A stretch of 49,838 bases of DNA from positions 1 through 49,838 of the forward strand of contig CAZVZK010000077.1 of the NCBI GenBank assembly GCA_964630925.1. The letters run 5' to 3'. Under the pieces are notes generated by a model. That model did not search any database. It saw nothing but the letters and a program-made list of their open reading frames with translations, and was not told where the DNA came from. A program made the position numbers and the translations under genes. This stretch comes from RGDT01 sp964630925 (lineage in GTDB: Bacteria; Planctomycetota; Planctomycetia; Gemmatales; Gemmataceae). The number at the start of each line of letters is the position of its first letter. Position 1 is the stretch's first letter. Shown here piece by piece: positions 31,298 through 39,567 of this stretch.

Positions 31298-32395
31298 CTA
31301 CCCCAGCTCCCACACCTGCACGGCGCCGATCATGTCGCCGCAGGCCAGCCACTTGCCGTCCGACGTGAACGCCAGCGCGTGCAGCCAGTCCTTGAACTGC
31401 CCGCCGCGCCCCTTGCCGATCTCGGCGGCCAGTTTGCCCGCGGCCACGTCCCACACGCGGCACATCGTGTCGCGGCCCGTCGTGGCGAGGTGCTTGCCGT
31501 CCGGGTGCCACAGCATGTCGGTCATGCCGTTCAGGTGCCCCGTGCCCGTCAGCGTCGAGAGCTTCTTGCCCGTCTCAGGGTCGGCGACGTGGACGAGGCC
31601 GTTGTTGCCGTCGCACTCGCCGCCGCGCCCGAGGTAGAGCTTCTTGCCGTCGGCCGACCACGCCGCCGCCGACAGGTGCATCCCCTTGAACGCGGTGCCG
31701 AAGTCGCGCAGCGGCTTGCCACTCTCCACGTCCCACACCTTGACCGCGTCGTGGCGGCCGGAGTCGAAGATGAGGGGGATGCGCTCGCTCACCACCGCGC
31801 GTTTGGCGTCCGGCGACAACGCCACGGCGTAGGCCCAGCCCTTGAGCGGCCAGCGGCGTAGCTCCTTGCCGGTGGCGGCATCCCAGACGATGGCGGAGCC
31901 GCCGTCGTCGCCGCTGAGGAGGGTCTTGCCGTCGCGGGACAGGTCGAACGCCGTCACCCAGTCGCGGTGTCCCGGCAGCACGCGGGCTGACTTCATCACC
32001 GCCACGTCGGCGGTGAGCGGGTCGGGCATCTTGCGGCCCGAGCCGGGGCGGCGCTTGATCTCGTCGCGGACGCGCTCGTTGAGGACCACCGCCGCCTTGC
32101 CAGAGGCCTCCGCCTTCATGTCCCAGACACGCAGCGTCTTGTCGTAGCTGGACGAGTACAGCCAGCGGCCGTCGGCGCTGCAACGCAGGCGGCTGATGGT
32201 GTTGGTGTGGCCTTCGAGGCGGAGCGTGGGCGGCGGCGCGGGGCCGTCCTTGGCGGGGAGGTCCCAGACGAGGATGTCGCCCCGGTTGTTGCCGGCGGCG
32301 AGGCGGCGCGAGGCGCCGAGGAAGGTGACGGCGGTGACCCAGTCGGCGTCCCAGGTCAGCGTCCAGGCCTGGCGTGATTTATTGAAGTCGGGCAT
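31298..32395 (-). CDS. WD40-repeat protein
   Basis: A 365-residue protein of about seven WD40 repeats (LEGHTNTISRLRCSADGRWL, then VWDMKAEASG, LPGHRDWVTAFDLSRDGKTL), enough for one complete beta-propeller. There is no kinase or membrane segment and no signal peptide. It is the last gene of a minus-strand group with DUF1501 and DUF1549/1553 genes, a standing planctomycete arrangement whose role is unknown. The ATG at 32395 is preceded by AGGTGA; starts further upstream would run through a palindromic repeat. It converges on the hypothetical gene at 30755-31291 with a 6-base gap. Confidence 0.85.
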   Translation of the reverse strand: MPDFNKSRQAWTLTWDADWVTAVTFLGASRRLAAGNNRGDILVWDLPAKDGPAPPPTLRLEGHTNTISRLRCSADGRWLYSSSYDKTLRVWDMKAEASGKAAVVLNERVRDEIKRRPGSGRKMPDPLTADVAVMKSARVLPGHRDWVTAFDLSRDGKTLLSGDDGGSAIVWDAATGKELRRWPLKGWAYAVALSPDAKRAVVSERIPLIFDSGRHDAVKVWDVESGKPLRDFGTAFKGMHLSAAAWSADGKKLYLGRGGECDGNNGLVHVADPETGKKLSTLTGTGHLNGMTDMLWHPDGKHLATTGRDTMCRVWDVAAGKLAAEIGKGRGGQFKDWLHALAFTSDGKWLACGDMIGAVQVWELG

Positions 32396-32408
32396 GAGGT
32401 CACCTGTG

Positions 32409-32543
32409 GACGCCCACCCCGAAAGGGGTGGGCTACGAGCCGAAAGCCCCCTCAAGGGGGCTAACTAAGACCAGGAGCCACATCGTTTTAGGCCCCTTCA
32501 GGGGCCTTGGGTTTGTAGCCCACCCCTTTCAGGGGTGGGCGTC
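32409..32543. repeat. Compound palindromic element between DUF1501 and WD40 genes
   Basis: The outer arms 32409-32436 and 32515-32543 are reverse complements except for one extra base, and each arm is itself a hairpin (CCCACCCC-GAAA-GGGGTGGG and CCCACCCC-TTTCA-GGGGTGGG). Between them lie two further short hairpins (GCCCCCT..AGGGGGC near 32446-32461 and GGCCCCTTCAGGGGCC at 32491-32506). The element's right end supplies two bases of the DUF1501 stop codon. It may also end or attenuate the transcript ahead of the WD40 gene. Confidence 0.8.
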
Positions 32544-33810
32544 ACAGCAGCTCCTTGATCGCCTTGCTGCCCTCGGGCGTCGCCCAGATGGGGCGCACAC
32601 CCACCTGATGGCGCACGCGCGGGTTGATGCCCAGCGCGGTGTAGATCGTCGCGAACAGGTCGCCCTCGTTCACCGGGCGGTCCTTCACGTCGATGCCGTC
32701 GGCGTTCGTCTCGCCGATGGCCTGGCCGCCCTTGATGCCGCCGCCCGACAGGCACACCGTCCAGCCGCGGATGAAATGATCACGGCCCGCGCGGTTGTTG
32801 ATCTGCGGCGTGCGGCCCACCTCGCCCATCCACACAACCATCGTCGAGTCGAACAGGCCGCGGTCCTTCAGGTCGTCGAGGAGGGCGGACCACGCCGGGT
32901 CGAGGACACGCATGTTCGCCTTGTGGCAGACGAAGTTGTCGGCGTGGCTGTCGTAGTTGTCCTGGCCGACCTCGATGAACGGCACGCCGGACTCGACCAG
33001 CTTCAGGGCGAGGCGGCAGCCGCGTCCGAAGTCGGTGTCGCCGTAGCGGTCCTTGTCCTTGGCCCACTCCTTGGTGATGTCGAACGCGCCCCTGGCACGC
33101 ATCAGACGCCAGGTGCGTTCACGGGCCTCCCGGTGGGCGGCGAACGGCTCGGCCTTGGCGCCGAGGGCGAACTCGCTTTCGGCGAAACGGAGCAGCGACG
33201 CGCGGCGCTCCTCCACCTTGGGCGTGACGATGGAGGCGGAGAAGTACGGCAGGCGCCCGTCGCGGCCGACGCTGTACGGCTCGTACTTCGGGCCGAGGTA
33301 GCCGGCGCCGGCGTTGCCGACGGGGCCCATGCGGACGAAGCTCGGGAGGTCGGAGGCGTCTGCGCCGAGGTACTTGGCGACCATCGCGCCCATCTCGGGG
33401 TGCGGGATGCGCTCGGACATCTTGTAGCAGGTGTGCATGTGGTAGATGCCGTCGGGGTGGTCCGGCGACCCCGTCCGCATGCTGCGGATGACGGCGAGCC
33501 GGTCCATCCGCCTGGCCATCTCGGGCAGGTACTCGCAGACCTGCAGCCCGGTGACGTTGGACGCCTGGGGGCGGAAGGGCCCGGCGGTGCGCTGGCCCGG
33601 CTTCATGTCGAAGGTGTCGATCTGGCTGGCGCCGCCGTTCATCCACAGCAGGATGCACGACTTCTTCTTCTTGCCGGCATCGGTAGCCGCCCGCGCCGTG
33701 TGGAACAGGCCGCCCATGTTGGGGACGGCCAATCCCGCGCCTGTGGCGAGGGCGCCCTTGAGGAACGCCCGGCGGCCCAGATGCTCGCTCGGCTGACAAC
33801 GGGGTGTCAT
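32542..33810 (-). CDS. DUF1501 domain protein with Tat signal
   Basis: A 422-residue protein of the DUF1501 family, an alkaline-phosphatase/sulfatase-like fold found by the dozen in planctomycete genomes. The N-terminus has a twin-arginine motif, GRRAFLKGALATGAGLAV, so it is exported folded. Family segments include ILLWMNGGASQIDTFDMKPG, then DNYDSHADNF and MVVWMGEVGRTPQIN, and GGIKGGQAIGETNADG, which carry the expected metal-binding Asp and His. Its reaction is not known. It starts 15 bases after the DUF1549/DUF1553 gene, the usual partner order, so they are co-expressed and probably act on the same substrate. Confidence 0.93.
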   Translation of the reverse strand: MTPRCQPSEHLGRRAFLKGALATGAGLAVPNMGGLFHTARAATDAGKKKKSCILLWMNGGASQIDTFDMKPGQRTAGPFRPQASNVTGLQVCEYLPEMARRMDRLAVIRSMRTGSPDHPDGIYHMHTCYKMSERIPHPEMGAMVAKYLGADASDLPSFVRMGPVGNAGAGYLGPKYEPYSVGRDGRLPYFSASIVTPKVEERRASLLRFAESEFALGAKAEPFAAHREARERTWRLMRARGAFDITKEWAKDKDRYGDTDFGRGCRLALKLVESGVPFIEVGQDNYDSHADNFVCHKANMRVLDPAWSALLDDLKDRGLFDSTMVVWMGEVGRTPQINNRAGRDHFIRGWTVCLSGGGIKGGQAIGETNADGIDVKDRPVNEGDLFATIYTALGINPRVRHQVGVRPIWATPEGSKAIKELL

Positions 33811-33825
33811 CGCTGGGGCCCTACC

Positions 33826-35388
33826 TCAATGCTGGAAGCGGAACTCGGAGGAATTCATCAGCACCCAGATGGCCTCCTCCAGGGGGCCGTCCGGCTTCGG
33901 CTCGCTCTTGATGTGTTCGACGAAGCGGGCCCGCTCCTTGTCCGTCGGCAGCCGCGACAGCACCGACAGGAACAGGCGGTCGATGCGTTTCTCCCACGGG
34001 TCGGTGGAGGTCAGCAGCGTGTCGGCGAGGTTGCCCTTGCGCCGGGATATGATCTGACGCACCTCACCGGAGTTGTTCAGGAACAGGTGCTCGGCGAGGC
34101 CGGCCTGGAACTCGCCCAGGCCGTTGGTCGGCTTGCCGAAGTACATGCGGACGTACTCGCGGATGGCGCCGCTGAACTTGCCGCCCGACTCCTCGAAGGC
34201 GTTGGCCGTGCACATCGCCGCGAGCATCTCCTCGGCCGACAGCGGGCGGACGCGGGCGCGTTCGTGCCATTTCGGGAGGGCGTCCGGCGGGCCGCCCTTG
34301 TGGGTGAGCTGGTACGCCTCGCTGGAGACGATCTCGCCGATGAGCCAGCGGAGGTCGAACTTCTTGGCCTTGAAGTCCTTCGTGAGCCTGTCGAGCAGGC
34401 CCGGCAGCGAGGGGACGTTCTTGCCGCCGAGGTCGTCCACGGGGTGGACGATGCCGCGGCCCATGAGCTGGCCCCAGACGCGGTTGACGACGGCGCGGGT
34501 GAAGTAGGGGTTATCCGGCGACGTGGCCCACTCCGCCAACCTGTCCTTGCGCGAGAACAGCGGCTTCGGCAGATCCTTGGCCGTGCGCGTGTCCTTCTCC
34601 TTGAAGTCTTTGGGCGGCGGCGGCTCGTCGAGGGCGGCGCCGCCGAGGAACTTCGGCTTCACGGGGTCGCCCTTGCGTCCGGGGCGGGCGTCCTTGGCCG
34701 AGCCGGAGAACAGCACCTCGCCGGTGGACTTCTCGCCGACCTTGAAGGCGCCCTTGCCCTGGTCGAGGACGACGAGGCGGACGAGGAAGCCGGCCATGCC
34801 GTAGAAGTCGCGCTGCGTCAGCGTCGGGTCGAAGGGGTGGTCGTGGCAGCGGGCGCACTGGAGCTGGGTGCCGAGGAAGGTGCGGCTGACCGCCTCCGTC
34901 GCGTCCTCGGGGCGGCCGCGGAACTGGACGAGGAACATCTCGCTGCCCGGCTCTTCGGCGCGGAGGACGGCGGCGGCGATCCTGTCGAAGCCCTCGCCCT
35001 TGGCGAGCTTGGCGGACAGCCAGGCGCGGAACTCGTCGCGCTTGCGGGCCGGCTCGGGGGCGTCGCGTCCGAACCACACCTGGTCCCAGACCTGGGCCTG
35101 GTGCTTCGCGAAGCGCGGGTCGGCTAGGAGGCGGGCGATGGCCTTCTTGCGCCTGTCGGCGCCCGTGTCGGCGAGGAAGGCGGACAGCTCGGCGTAGGTG
35201 GGGATGGTGCCGACGAGGTCGATGGTGGCGCGGCGGAGGAATTCGCCGTCGCTCGATTGCCCGACGGGTGTGACCTTCTCGCGTCCCCAGGCGGCCTTCA
35301 GCTCGGCGTCGATGGCGTCGCGGAGGGTGTCGGCGCGGCCGGTGGCGGACGCGAGGATGCACAGCAGGAGGATGAGATGCCGGCTCAT
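33826..35388 (-). CDS. DUF1549 and DUF1553 domain protein
   Basis: A 520-residue protein with signal peptide MSRHLILLLCILASATGRA. DUF1549 covers the first half (FLRRATIDLVGTIPTYAELS, then RFAKHQAQVWDQVWFGRD and LGTQLQCARCHDHPFD with a CxxCH-like C-A-R-C-H motif). DUF1553 covers the second half (NPYFTRAVVNRVWGQLMGRG, and VWVLMNSSEFRFQH-like end). The CARCH could bind haem or a metal; the family is thought to be periplasmic. It lacks the long N-terminal cytochrome part that many relatives have, so it is a short version. First gene of the group with DUF1501 and WD40. TATGAT at 35435-35440 (minus strand) is a possible -10 box. Confidence 0.92.
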   Translation of the reverse strand: MSRHLILLLCILASATGRADTLRDAIDAELKAAWGREKVTPVGQSSDGEFLRRATIDLVGTIPTYAELSAFLADTGADRRKKAIARLLADPRFAKHQAQVWDQVWFGRDAPEPARKRDEFRAWLSAKLAKGEGFDRIAAAVLRAEEPGSEMFLVQFRGRPEDATEAVSRTFLGTQLQCARCHDHPFDPTLTQRDFYGMAGFLVRLVVLDQGKGAFKVGEKSTGEVLFSGSAKDARPGRKGDPVKPKFLGGAALDEPPPPKDFKEKDTRTAKDLPKPLFSRKDRLAEWATSPDNPYFTRAVVNRVWGQLMGRGIVHPVDDLGGKNVPSLPGLLDRLTKDFKAKKFDLRWLIGEIVSSEAYQLTHKGGPPDALPKWHERARVRPLSAEEMLAAMCTANAFEESGGKFSGAIREYVRMYFGKPTNGLGEFQAGLAEHLFLNNSGEVRQIISRRKGNLADTLLTSTDPWEKRIDRLFLSVLSRLPTDKERARFVEHIKSEPKPDGPLEEAIWVLMNSSEFRFQH

Positions 35389-35547
35389 CGGCGGGCCCCG
35401 TGGGTGGGGTGGGAGGCGGGGGTGGGAGTGGTTCATCATACCTCAACGGGGAGGGGAGGGACAGGGTTATTTCCGGCGTTCGGCGCGGGTGGCCTGCAGA
35501 GCGAGGCCGGGCTATCCTGGCACGACGCCCGGCCGTGGACGCCATGC

Positions 35548-36111
35548 ATGCCATCCAACGCCCGCAACCTCTGGGACGGTGACCGCAAGACAAGGCTCGA
35601 CAAGGTCGATGCGAGCTGTGCGGCGGCCCACGCGCTGACGCCACCCGACCCCGCGTTGGCCGACGAGCTGCTGCGGGGTTACGTCACGCTGCTCAGTGCG
35701 CACCTGCAAGGCTTCTGCCGCGACCTGTACACGGAGTGCTCCTCTTTCGTTCGGTCGAAGATCCGCGCGAGCCTTCAGACGATCCTCGGGTATCAGTTCA
35801 TGGAGGGCCTGAAACTCGACCACGGTAACCCGAACTTCGGGAACATCGTCGCCGACTTCAGGCGGTTCGACGTGGGCGTCAAGGCCGAGGCCGACAAGGA
35901 TCCGACATCCAAGATGTGGCTGCCGCACCTGGATCAACTGAACAAGTGGCGGAATGTGGTGGCCCACCACGGCAGCCCGCCGAGCGGCCTGCCCCCGTTA
36001 GCGCTCCCGCTGGTTCAAGGCTGGCGGCCCTCCTGCGATAGAATCGTGGAGTTCCTCGACGGCATGATGTACAATCACCTACGCCGCCTCATGCGCCGCA
36101 AGCCGTGGTGA
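35548..36111 (+). CDS. HEPN-like protein, candidate RNase toxin
   Basis: A 187-residue, mostly helical protein. Near the end it has KWRNVVAHHG, giving the R-N-x3-H motif of HEPN ribonucleases. Earlier helices (LADELLRGYVTLLSAHLQGF and CRDLYTECSSFVRSKI) resemble the RiboL-PSP-HEPN-like group. HEPN proteins with an intact R-x4-H are often RNA-cutting toxins or abortive-infection effectors, though some are only structural. The ATG at 35548 is 30 bases after a TATCCT -10-like box (35513-35518); earlier starts would lie upstream of it. A small basic gene begins 17 bases later, the size and spacing expected for an antitoxin. Family assignment is by motif only. Confidence 0.6.
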   Translation: MPSNARNLWDGDRKTRLDKVDASCAAAHALTPPDPALADELLRGYVTLLSAHLQGFCRDLYTECSSFVRSKIRASLQTILGYQFMEGLKLDHGNPNFGNIVADFRRFDVGVKAEADKDPTSKMWLPHLDQLNKWRNVVAHHGSPPSGLPPLALPLVQGWRPSCDRIVEFLDGMMYNHLRRLMRRKPW

Positions 36112-36128
36112 CCGGCGGGAGAACCATC

Positions 36129-36392
36129 ATGACTGAGAAGGCCAAAGACAAGGTGAAGGCCGGCGAACCGCGGCAGCCGAAGAAGCCCGCGAGGGTGCGC
36201 AAGGCCAAGGACTACAAGGTCGGCCAGCTCGTCAAGATCCGTCACTCACTCGGGAAGGCGGAGATCATCGAGGTGCGCGGCCCACTGGGGCCGGGCGGCA
36301 TGACGGTCTACCGGGTCAGCGTGAAGCGCTGGCCGCGCCCTGCCGTCATGGAGGTGAACGCCGACCAGATCGTCCGGGCCGTCGGCGAGTAA
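36129..36392 (+). CDS. Small basic protein with an SH3/KOW-like domain
   Basis: An 87-residue protein. The first 30 residues are a lysine-rich tail (MTEKAKDKVKAGEPRQPKK). The rest is a compact beta domain, YKVGQLVKIRHSLGKAEIIE, followed by RGPLGPGGMTVYRVSV and NADQIVRAV. The same V-G-x-x-V...E-x-R-G-P-x-G-x-G-G-x-x-x-Y-R-V pattern occurs in uncharacterised planctomycete proteins I recall. It could bind RNA or protein. GGCGGGAGAA precedes the ATG at 36129; a GTG at 36108 overlapping the HEPN stop (GTGA) is an alternative that would make it translationally coupled. Its place suggests partnership with the HEPN protein. Confidence 0.65.
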   Translation: MTEKAKDKVKAGEPRQPKKPARVRKAKDYKVGQLVKIRHSLGKAEIIEVRGPLGPGGMTVYRVSVKRWPRPAVMEVNADQIVRAVGE

Positions 36393-36411
36393 GGCGCGGA
36401 CGCGCGAGAAG

Positions 36412-36437
36412 GGGCCGGCCCCGGCGTGGGCCGGCCC
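36412..36437 (+). terminator. Hairpin after the HEPN pair
   Basis: GGGCCGGCCC occurs twice (36412-36421 and 36428-36437) and pairs with itself around a 6-base loop, 20 bases after the stop codon. Only two T residues follow. Confidence 0.5.
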
Positions 36438-36469
36438 TTGCCATTGTCGGGGATGCGGAGAGGCTCTCG

Positions 36470-36901
36470 ATGACGCGATGCGAGGCCCGGCTGCGGGCGG
36501 TGCTGTACCTCCAGGCGGCCGTCCTCGCCTGCGCCCTCCCCGCCGCACTCCTCCCCACGGACTGGATGGACGCCGCCCACCAATCCCTCGGCATGGGGCC
36601 GCTCCCCCGCGCCCCGCTCGTCGAGTATCTGACGCGGTCCATCTCCGTCGTCTACGCCGCCTGGGCGCCGCTGCTGATCGTCATGGCCGGTGACCTGCGC
36701 CGGCACCTGCCGCTCGTGCGCGTGTTCGGCTGGCTGACGCTCCTGGGCGCGCCGGTGTTCTTCACGCTCGACCTGTGGTCGGGCATGCCGGCCGCCTGGG
36801 CCGTCGGCGAGGGGGTGTCGCTCCTCGCCCTCGGGGTGGCGACGGTGTGGCTGGAGGCGTGCGTCCGCGCTCAGCCCCAGGTGAGCAGCCCCGGCTCGTA
36901 G
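36470..36901 (+). CDS. Four-pass membrane protein, unknown function
   Basis: A 143-residue hydrophobic protein with four likely helices: about 10-28, 57-74 (ISVVYAAWAPLLIVMAG), 84-101 (VFGWLTLLGAPVFFTLDLW) and 108-128 (AWAVGEGVSLLALGVATVW). I cannot assign it a family. The 3' end overlaps the convergent glycogen phosphorylase gene by 31 bases, and that overlap encodes its tail QPQVSSPGS. GGCTCTCG upstream of the ATG is a weak ribosome binding site. Confidence 0.6.
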   Translation: MTRCEARLRAVLYLQAAVLACALPAALLPTDWMDAAHQSLGMGPLPRAPLVEYLTRSISVVYAAWAPLLIVMAGDLRRHLPLVRVFGWLTLLGAPVFFTLDLWSGMPAAWAVGEGVSLLALGVATVWLEACVRAQPQVSSPGS

Positions 36902-39441
36902 GGGTGTTGCAGGTCGGGGTGGCGCGGCAGGACCCGCACCGTGTAGCCGTGCTGCCCGCTGGCCCGGCACGCGATGGTGCCCTCGAACGCCCAGACGCCG
37001 GCCTCGGGCTTGCCCGCCGGCGTCATGTCGATCAGCTCGGGCCTGGGGATGCCGCCCTGGTTGTCCACCGCGCCGTGGTAGAGCTGCACACGCACGTCGT
37101 CGGGGGTCAGCATCCCCAGATGCACGTGCGCCTTGACGGCCAGGTGGCCGCCGACGTGCATCGGCTCGGCGGCGGACGCCTCGGCGGCGATCACCTTGAC
37201 CTGCGGCCAGCCCTTGCGTGCGGTCTGCCGCCACCGCGCCAGCGCCTGGGCGGGGGCGAGGCCCTCCGCCGACAGCTTGCGCCACCGGGCCGCGCTGGGC
37301 AGGTAAGCCGTCGTGGCGTACTCGGCGACCATGCGGCCGGTGCTGTACACCGGCGACAGCGACGCGATGGAGCGTTTCATCATCCTGACCCAGCCGCGCG
37401 GCACGCCGTCGGCGCCACGCGTGTAGAACAGCGGCACGATCTCCTGCTCCAGGATGTCGTAGATGGCGCGGCTCTCCACATCGTCCTGGTACTGGTGGCC
37501 GGTGTCGCCGTACTCCTCGCCGGCGCCGATGGCGAAGCCGTTGTCGCCGGCGTACCCCTCGACCCACCAGCCGTCGAGGATGGACAGGTTGAGGCCGCCG
37601 TTGCAGGCGACCTTCATGCCGCTGGTGCCGCTGGCCTCCAGCGGCCGCCGGGGGTTGTTGAGCCACACGTCCACGCCCTGGACGAGGTAGCGGGCGACGC
37701 TGATGTCGTAGTCCTCGATGAAGACGACGCGGCGGCGCAGCTCCGGCCGGCGGGCGAGCTGCATGATCTCGGCGATCAGCTCCTTGCCGCCGTGGTCCTT
37801 GGGGTGGGCCTTGCCGGAGTAGATGATCTGCACCGGGCGGTCCTTGTGGCCGATGATCCGGAGGAGGCGCTCCATGTCCTTGAACAGCAGGGCGCCGCGC
37901 TTGTAGGTGGCGAAGCGGCGGGCGAAGCCGATGGTCAGCGTCTCGGGGTCGAGGACCTCGTCGGCGCTGGCGATCTCGGCGGGGAGCGCCCCGCGGGCGA
38001 CGAGCTGCTTCTTGACCCGGGCGCGGGCGAAGGCGACGAGGCGTTCGCGGCGGCGCTCGTGGGTGCGCCACAGCTCGGCGTCGGGGATGCGTTCGACACG
38101 CTGCCAGATGGCGGACTCCTCCGGGTGGCCGTGCCAGCCGGAGCCGAAGTAGCGGTCATAGAGGTGGGCGAGGTCGGGCGACACCCAGGAGCGGGTGTGG
38201 ACGCCGTTGGTGATGCTGTTGATGGGGACCTCGGGGTCGGGCAGGCCGGGCCAGATGCCGCTCCACATCTTGCGGGAGACGGTGCCGTGCAGCTTGCTGA
38301 CGCCGTTGGAGGCGTTGGCCAGACGCAGGGCGAGGACGGTCATGCCGAACCCCTCGTGGCCGTCGGCGGGGCTCTGGCGGCCCAGGGCGAGGAACTCGTC
38401 GCGGGGCAGGCCGAGGGCGGCGATCAGGCCGGAGAGGTGGTGCTCGATGAGCTGCGGGGGGAAGACGTCGTTGCCGGCGGGGACGGGCGTGTGGGTGGTG
38501 AACACGGTGCCGGCGGACACCGCCTCGCGGGCGGTGGCGAAGTCGCAGCCGGTGCGGGCCATCATCTCGCGGATGCGTTCGAGGCCGCAGAAGGCGGAGT
38601 GGCCCTCGTTCATGTGGCAGACCGTGGGCTCCTTGCCGAGGGCGCGGAGGGCGCGGACGCCCCCGACGCCGAGGACCAGCTCCTGGCGGACGCGCATGTC
38701 GTGGTCGCCGCCGTACAGGCGTGCGGTGATGGCGCGGTCCTCGGGGGGGTTGGCGGGGATGTTGGTGTCGAGGAGGTAGAGGGGCACGCGCCCGACCTGG
38801 ATGCGCCAGACGCGTGCGGACACGTCGCGGCCGGAGATGGGGACGGCGACGGTGAGCGGCTGGCCGCGGGCGTCCGTCTCGGGCAACAGGGGGAGGTTGA
38901 AGAAGTCGTTCTCGGGGTAGCGCTCCTGCTGCCAGCCGTCCACGGTGAGGTACTGGCGGAAGTAGCCCTCGCGGTACATCAGGCCGACCCCGCAGAGGGG
39001 CAGGCCGAGGTCGCTGGCGCTCTTGAGGTGGTCGCCGGAGAGGACGCCGAGGCCGCCGGAGTACACCGGCACGCTCTCGTGGATGCCGAACTCGGCGGAG
39101 AAGTAGGCGATGACGAGGCCGTCGCGTTCGGCGGGGGGTGCGGCGTCCTGGAACCAGGAGGGGGCGGCCATGTAGGCCTCGAATTCCTCCTCGATGCGCT
39201 CCATGTGGGCGAGGAAGCCGTCGTCCTCGACGAGCTGCTCGAAGCGGCCCTGCTCGGCCTGGCCGAGGAGCTTGACGGGGCTGTGGCCGAGGGCGGTCCA
39301 CAGGTCGGGGTCGATGCGGCGGAAGAGGGCGACGGCGTCGGGGTTCCAGACGGTCCACAGGTTGTAGGCCAGCTTGTGCAGGGCCTGGAGGCGTTGGGGG
39401 AGGCGTGGGAGGACGGTGAAGGTGCGGATCGAACGCGGCAT
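36871..39441 (-). CDS. glgP: Alpha-glucan (glycogen) phosphorylase
   Basis: An 856-residue GT35 phosphorylase that releases glucose 1-phosphate from glycogen or maltodextrin. The N-terminal DUF3417 domain (LHKLAYNLWTVWNPDAVALF) marks the bacterial/archaeal short class. The catalytic core follows: YFSAEFGIHESVPVYSGGLG, then FTTHTPVPAGND, NGVHTRSW, IYSGKAHPKD and the pyridoxal-phosphate site EASGTSGMKVACNGGLNLS, whose Lys holds the cofactor. All expected motifs are present. The ATG at 39441 begins MPRSIRTFTVLP, the normal start of this class. It is a single gene, divergent from the nucleotide-sugar gene. Confidence 0.95.
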   Translation of the reverse strand: MPRSIRTFTVLPRLPQRLQALHKLAYNLWTVWNPDAVALFRRIDPDLWTALGHSPVKLLGQAEQGRFEQLVEDDGFLAHMERIEEEFEAYMAAPSWFQDAAPPAERDGLVIAYFSAEFGIHESVPVYSGGLGVLSGDHLKSASDLGLPLCGVGLMYREGYFRQYLTVDGWQQERYPENDFFNLPLLPETDARGQPLTVAVPISGRDVSARVWRIQVGRVPLYLLDTNIPANPPEDRAITARLYGGDHDMRVRQELVLGVGGVRALRALGKEPTVCHMNEGHSAFCGLERIREMMARTGCDFATAREAVSAGTVFTTHTPVPAGNDVFPPQLIEHHLSGLIAALGLPRDEFLALGRQSPADGHEGFGMTVLALRLANASNGVSKLHGTVSRKMWSGIWPGLPDPEVPINSITNGVHTRSWVSPDLAHLYDRYFGSGWHGHPEESAIWQRVERIPDAELWRTHERRRERLVAFARARVKKQLVARGALPAEIASADEVLDPETLTIGFARRFATYKRGALLFKDMERLLRIIGHKDRPVQIIYSGKAHPKDHGGKELIAEIMQLARRPELRRRVVFIEDYDISVARYLVQGVDVWLNNPRRPLEASGTSGMKVACNGGLNLSILDGWWVEGYAGDNGFAIGAGEEYGDTGHQYQDDVESRAIYDILEQEIVPLFYTRGADGVPRGWVRMMKRSIASLSPVYSTGRMVAEYATTAYLPSAARWRKLSAEGLAPAQALARWRQTARKGWPQVKVIAAEASAAEPMHVGGHLAVKAHVHLGMLTPDDVRVQLYHGAVDNQGGIPRPELIDMTPAGKPEAGVWAFEGTIACRASGQHGYTVRVLPRHPDLQHPYEPGLLTWG

Positions 39442-39513
39442 CGATTGGGGCCCAGCGGTCCATGTCAAGGGTCTGTCACGGTTGTTATATGCCCCGCCGG
39501 CCCCACCCGCCCC

Positions 39514-39531
39514 GTGTGTCCTATAACACAC
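39514..39531. promoter_or_regulatory. Dyad GTGTGT-N6-ACACAC in the glgP/uxs intergenic region
   Basis: A perfect 6-base inverted repeat with a CCTATA centre, containing TATAAC (39522-39527) as a possible -10 box on the plus strand. It lies midway between two divergent genes. It may be an operator, but no matching -35 is evident. Confidence 0.35.
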
Positions 39532-39567
39532 AACTGCCCGTCATCCCAGGCCCCAGGCCCAAGACAC

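Noticed and set aside
32428..35127. An 899-codon plus-strand frame opposite DUF1501 and DUF1549/1553
   Set aside because: Acidic, Val/Gly/Ala/Glu-rich antisense translation with no domain.
36775..39567. An N-terminal extension of the decarboxylase of over 900 codons
   Set aside because: It is antisense to glycogen phosphorylase and of biased composition; the SDR fold starts at 39568.
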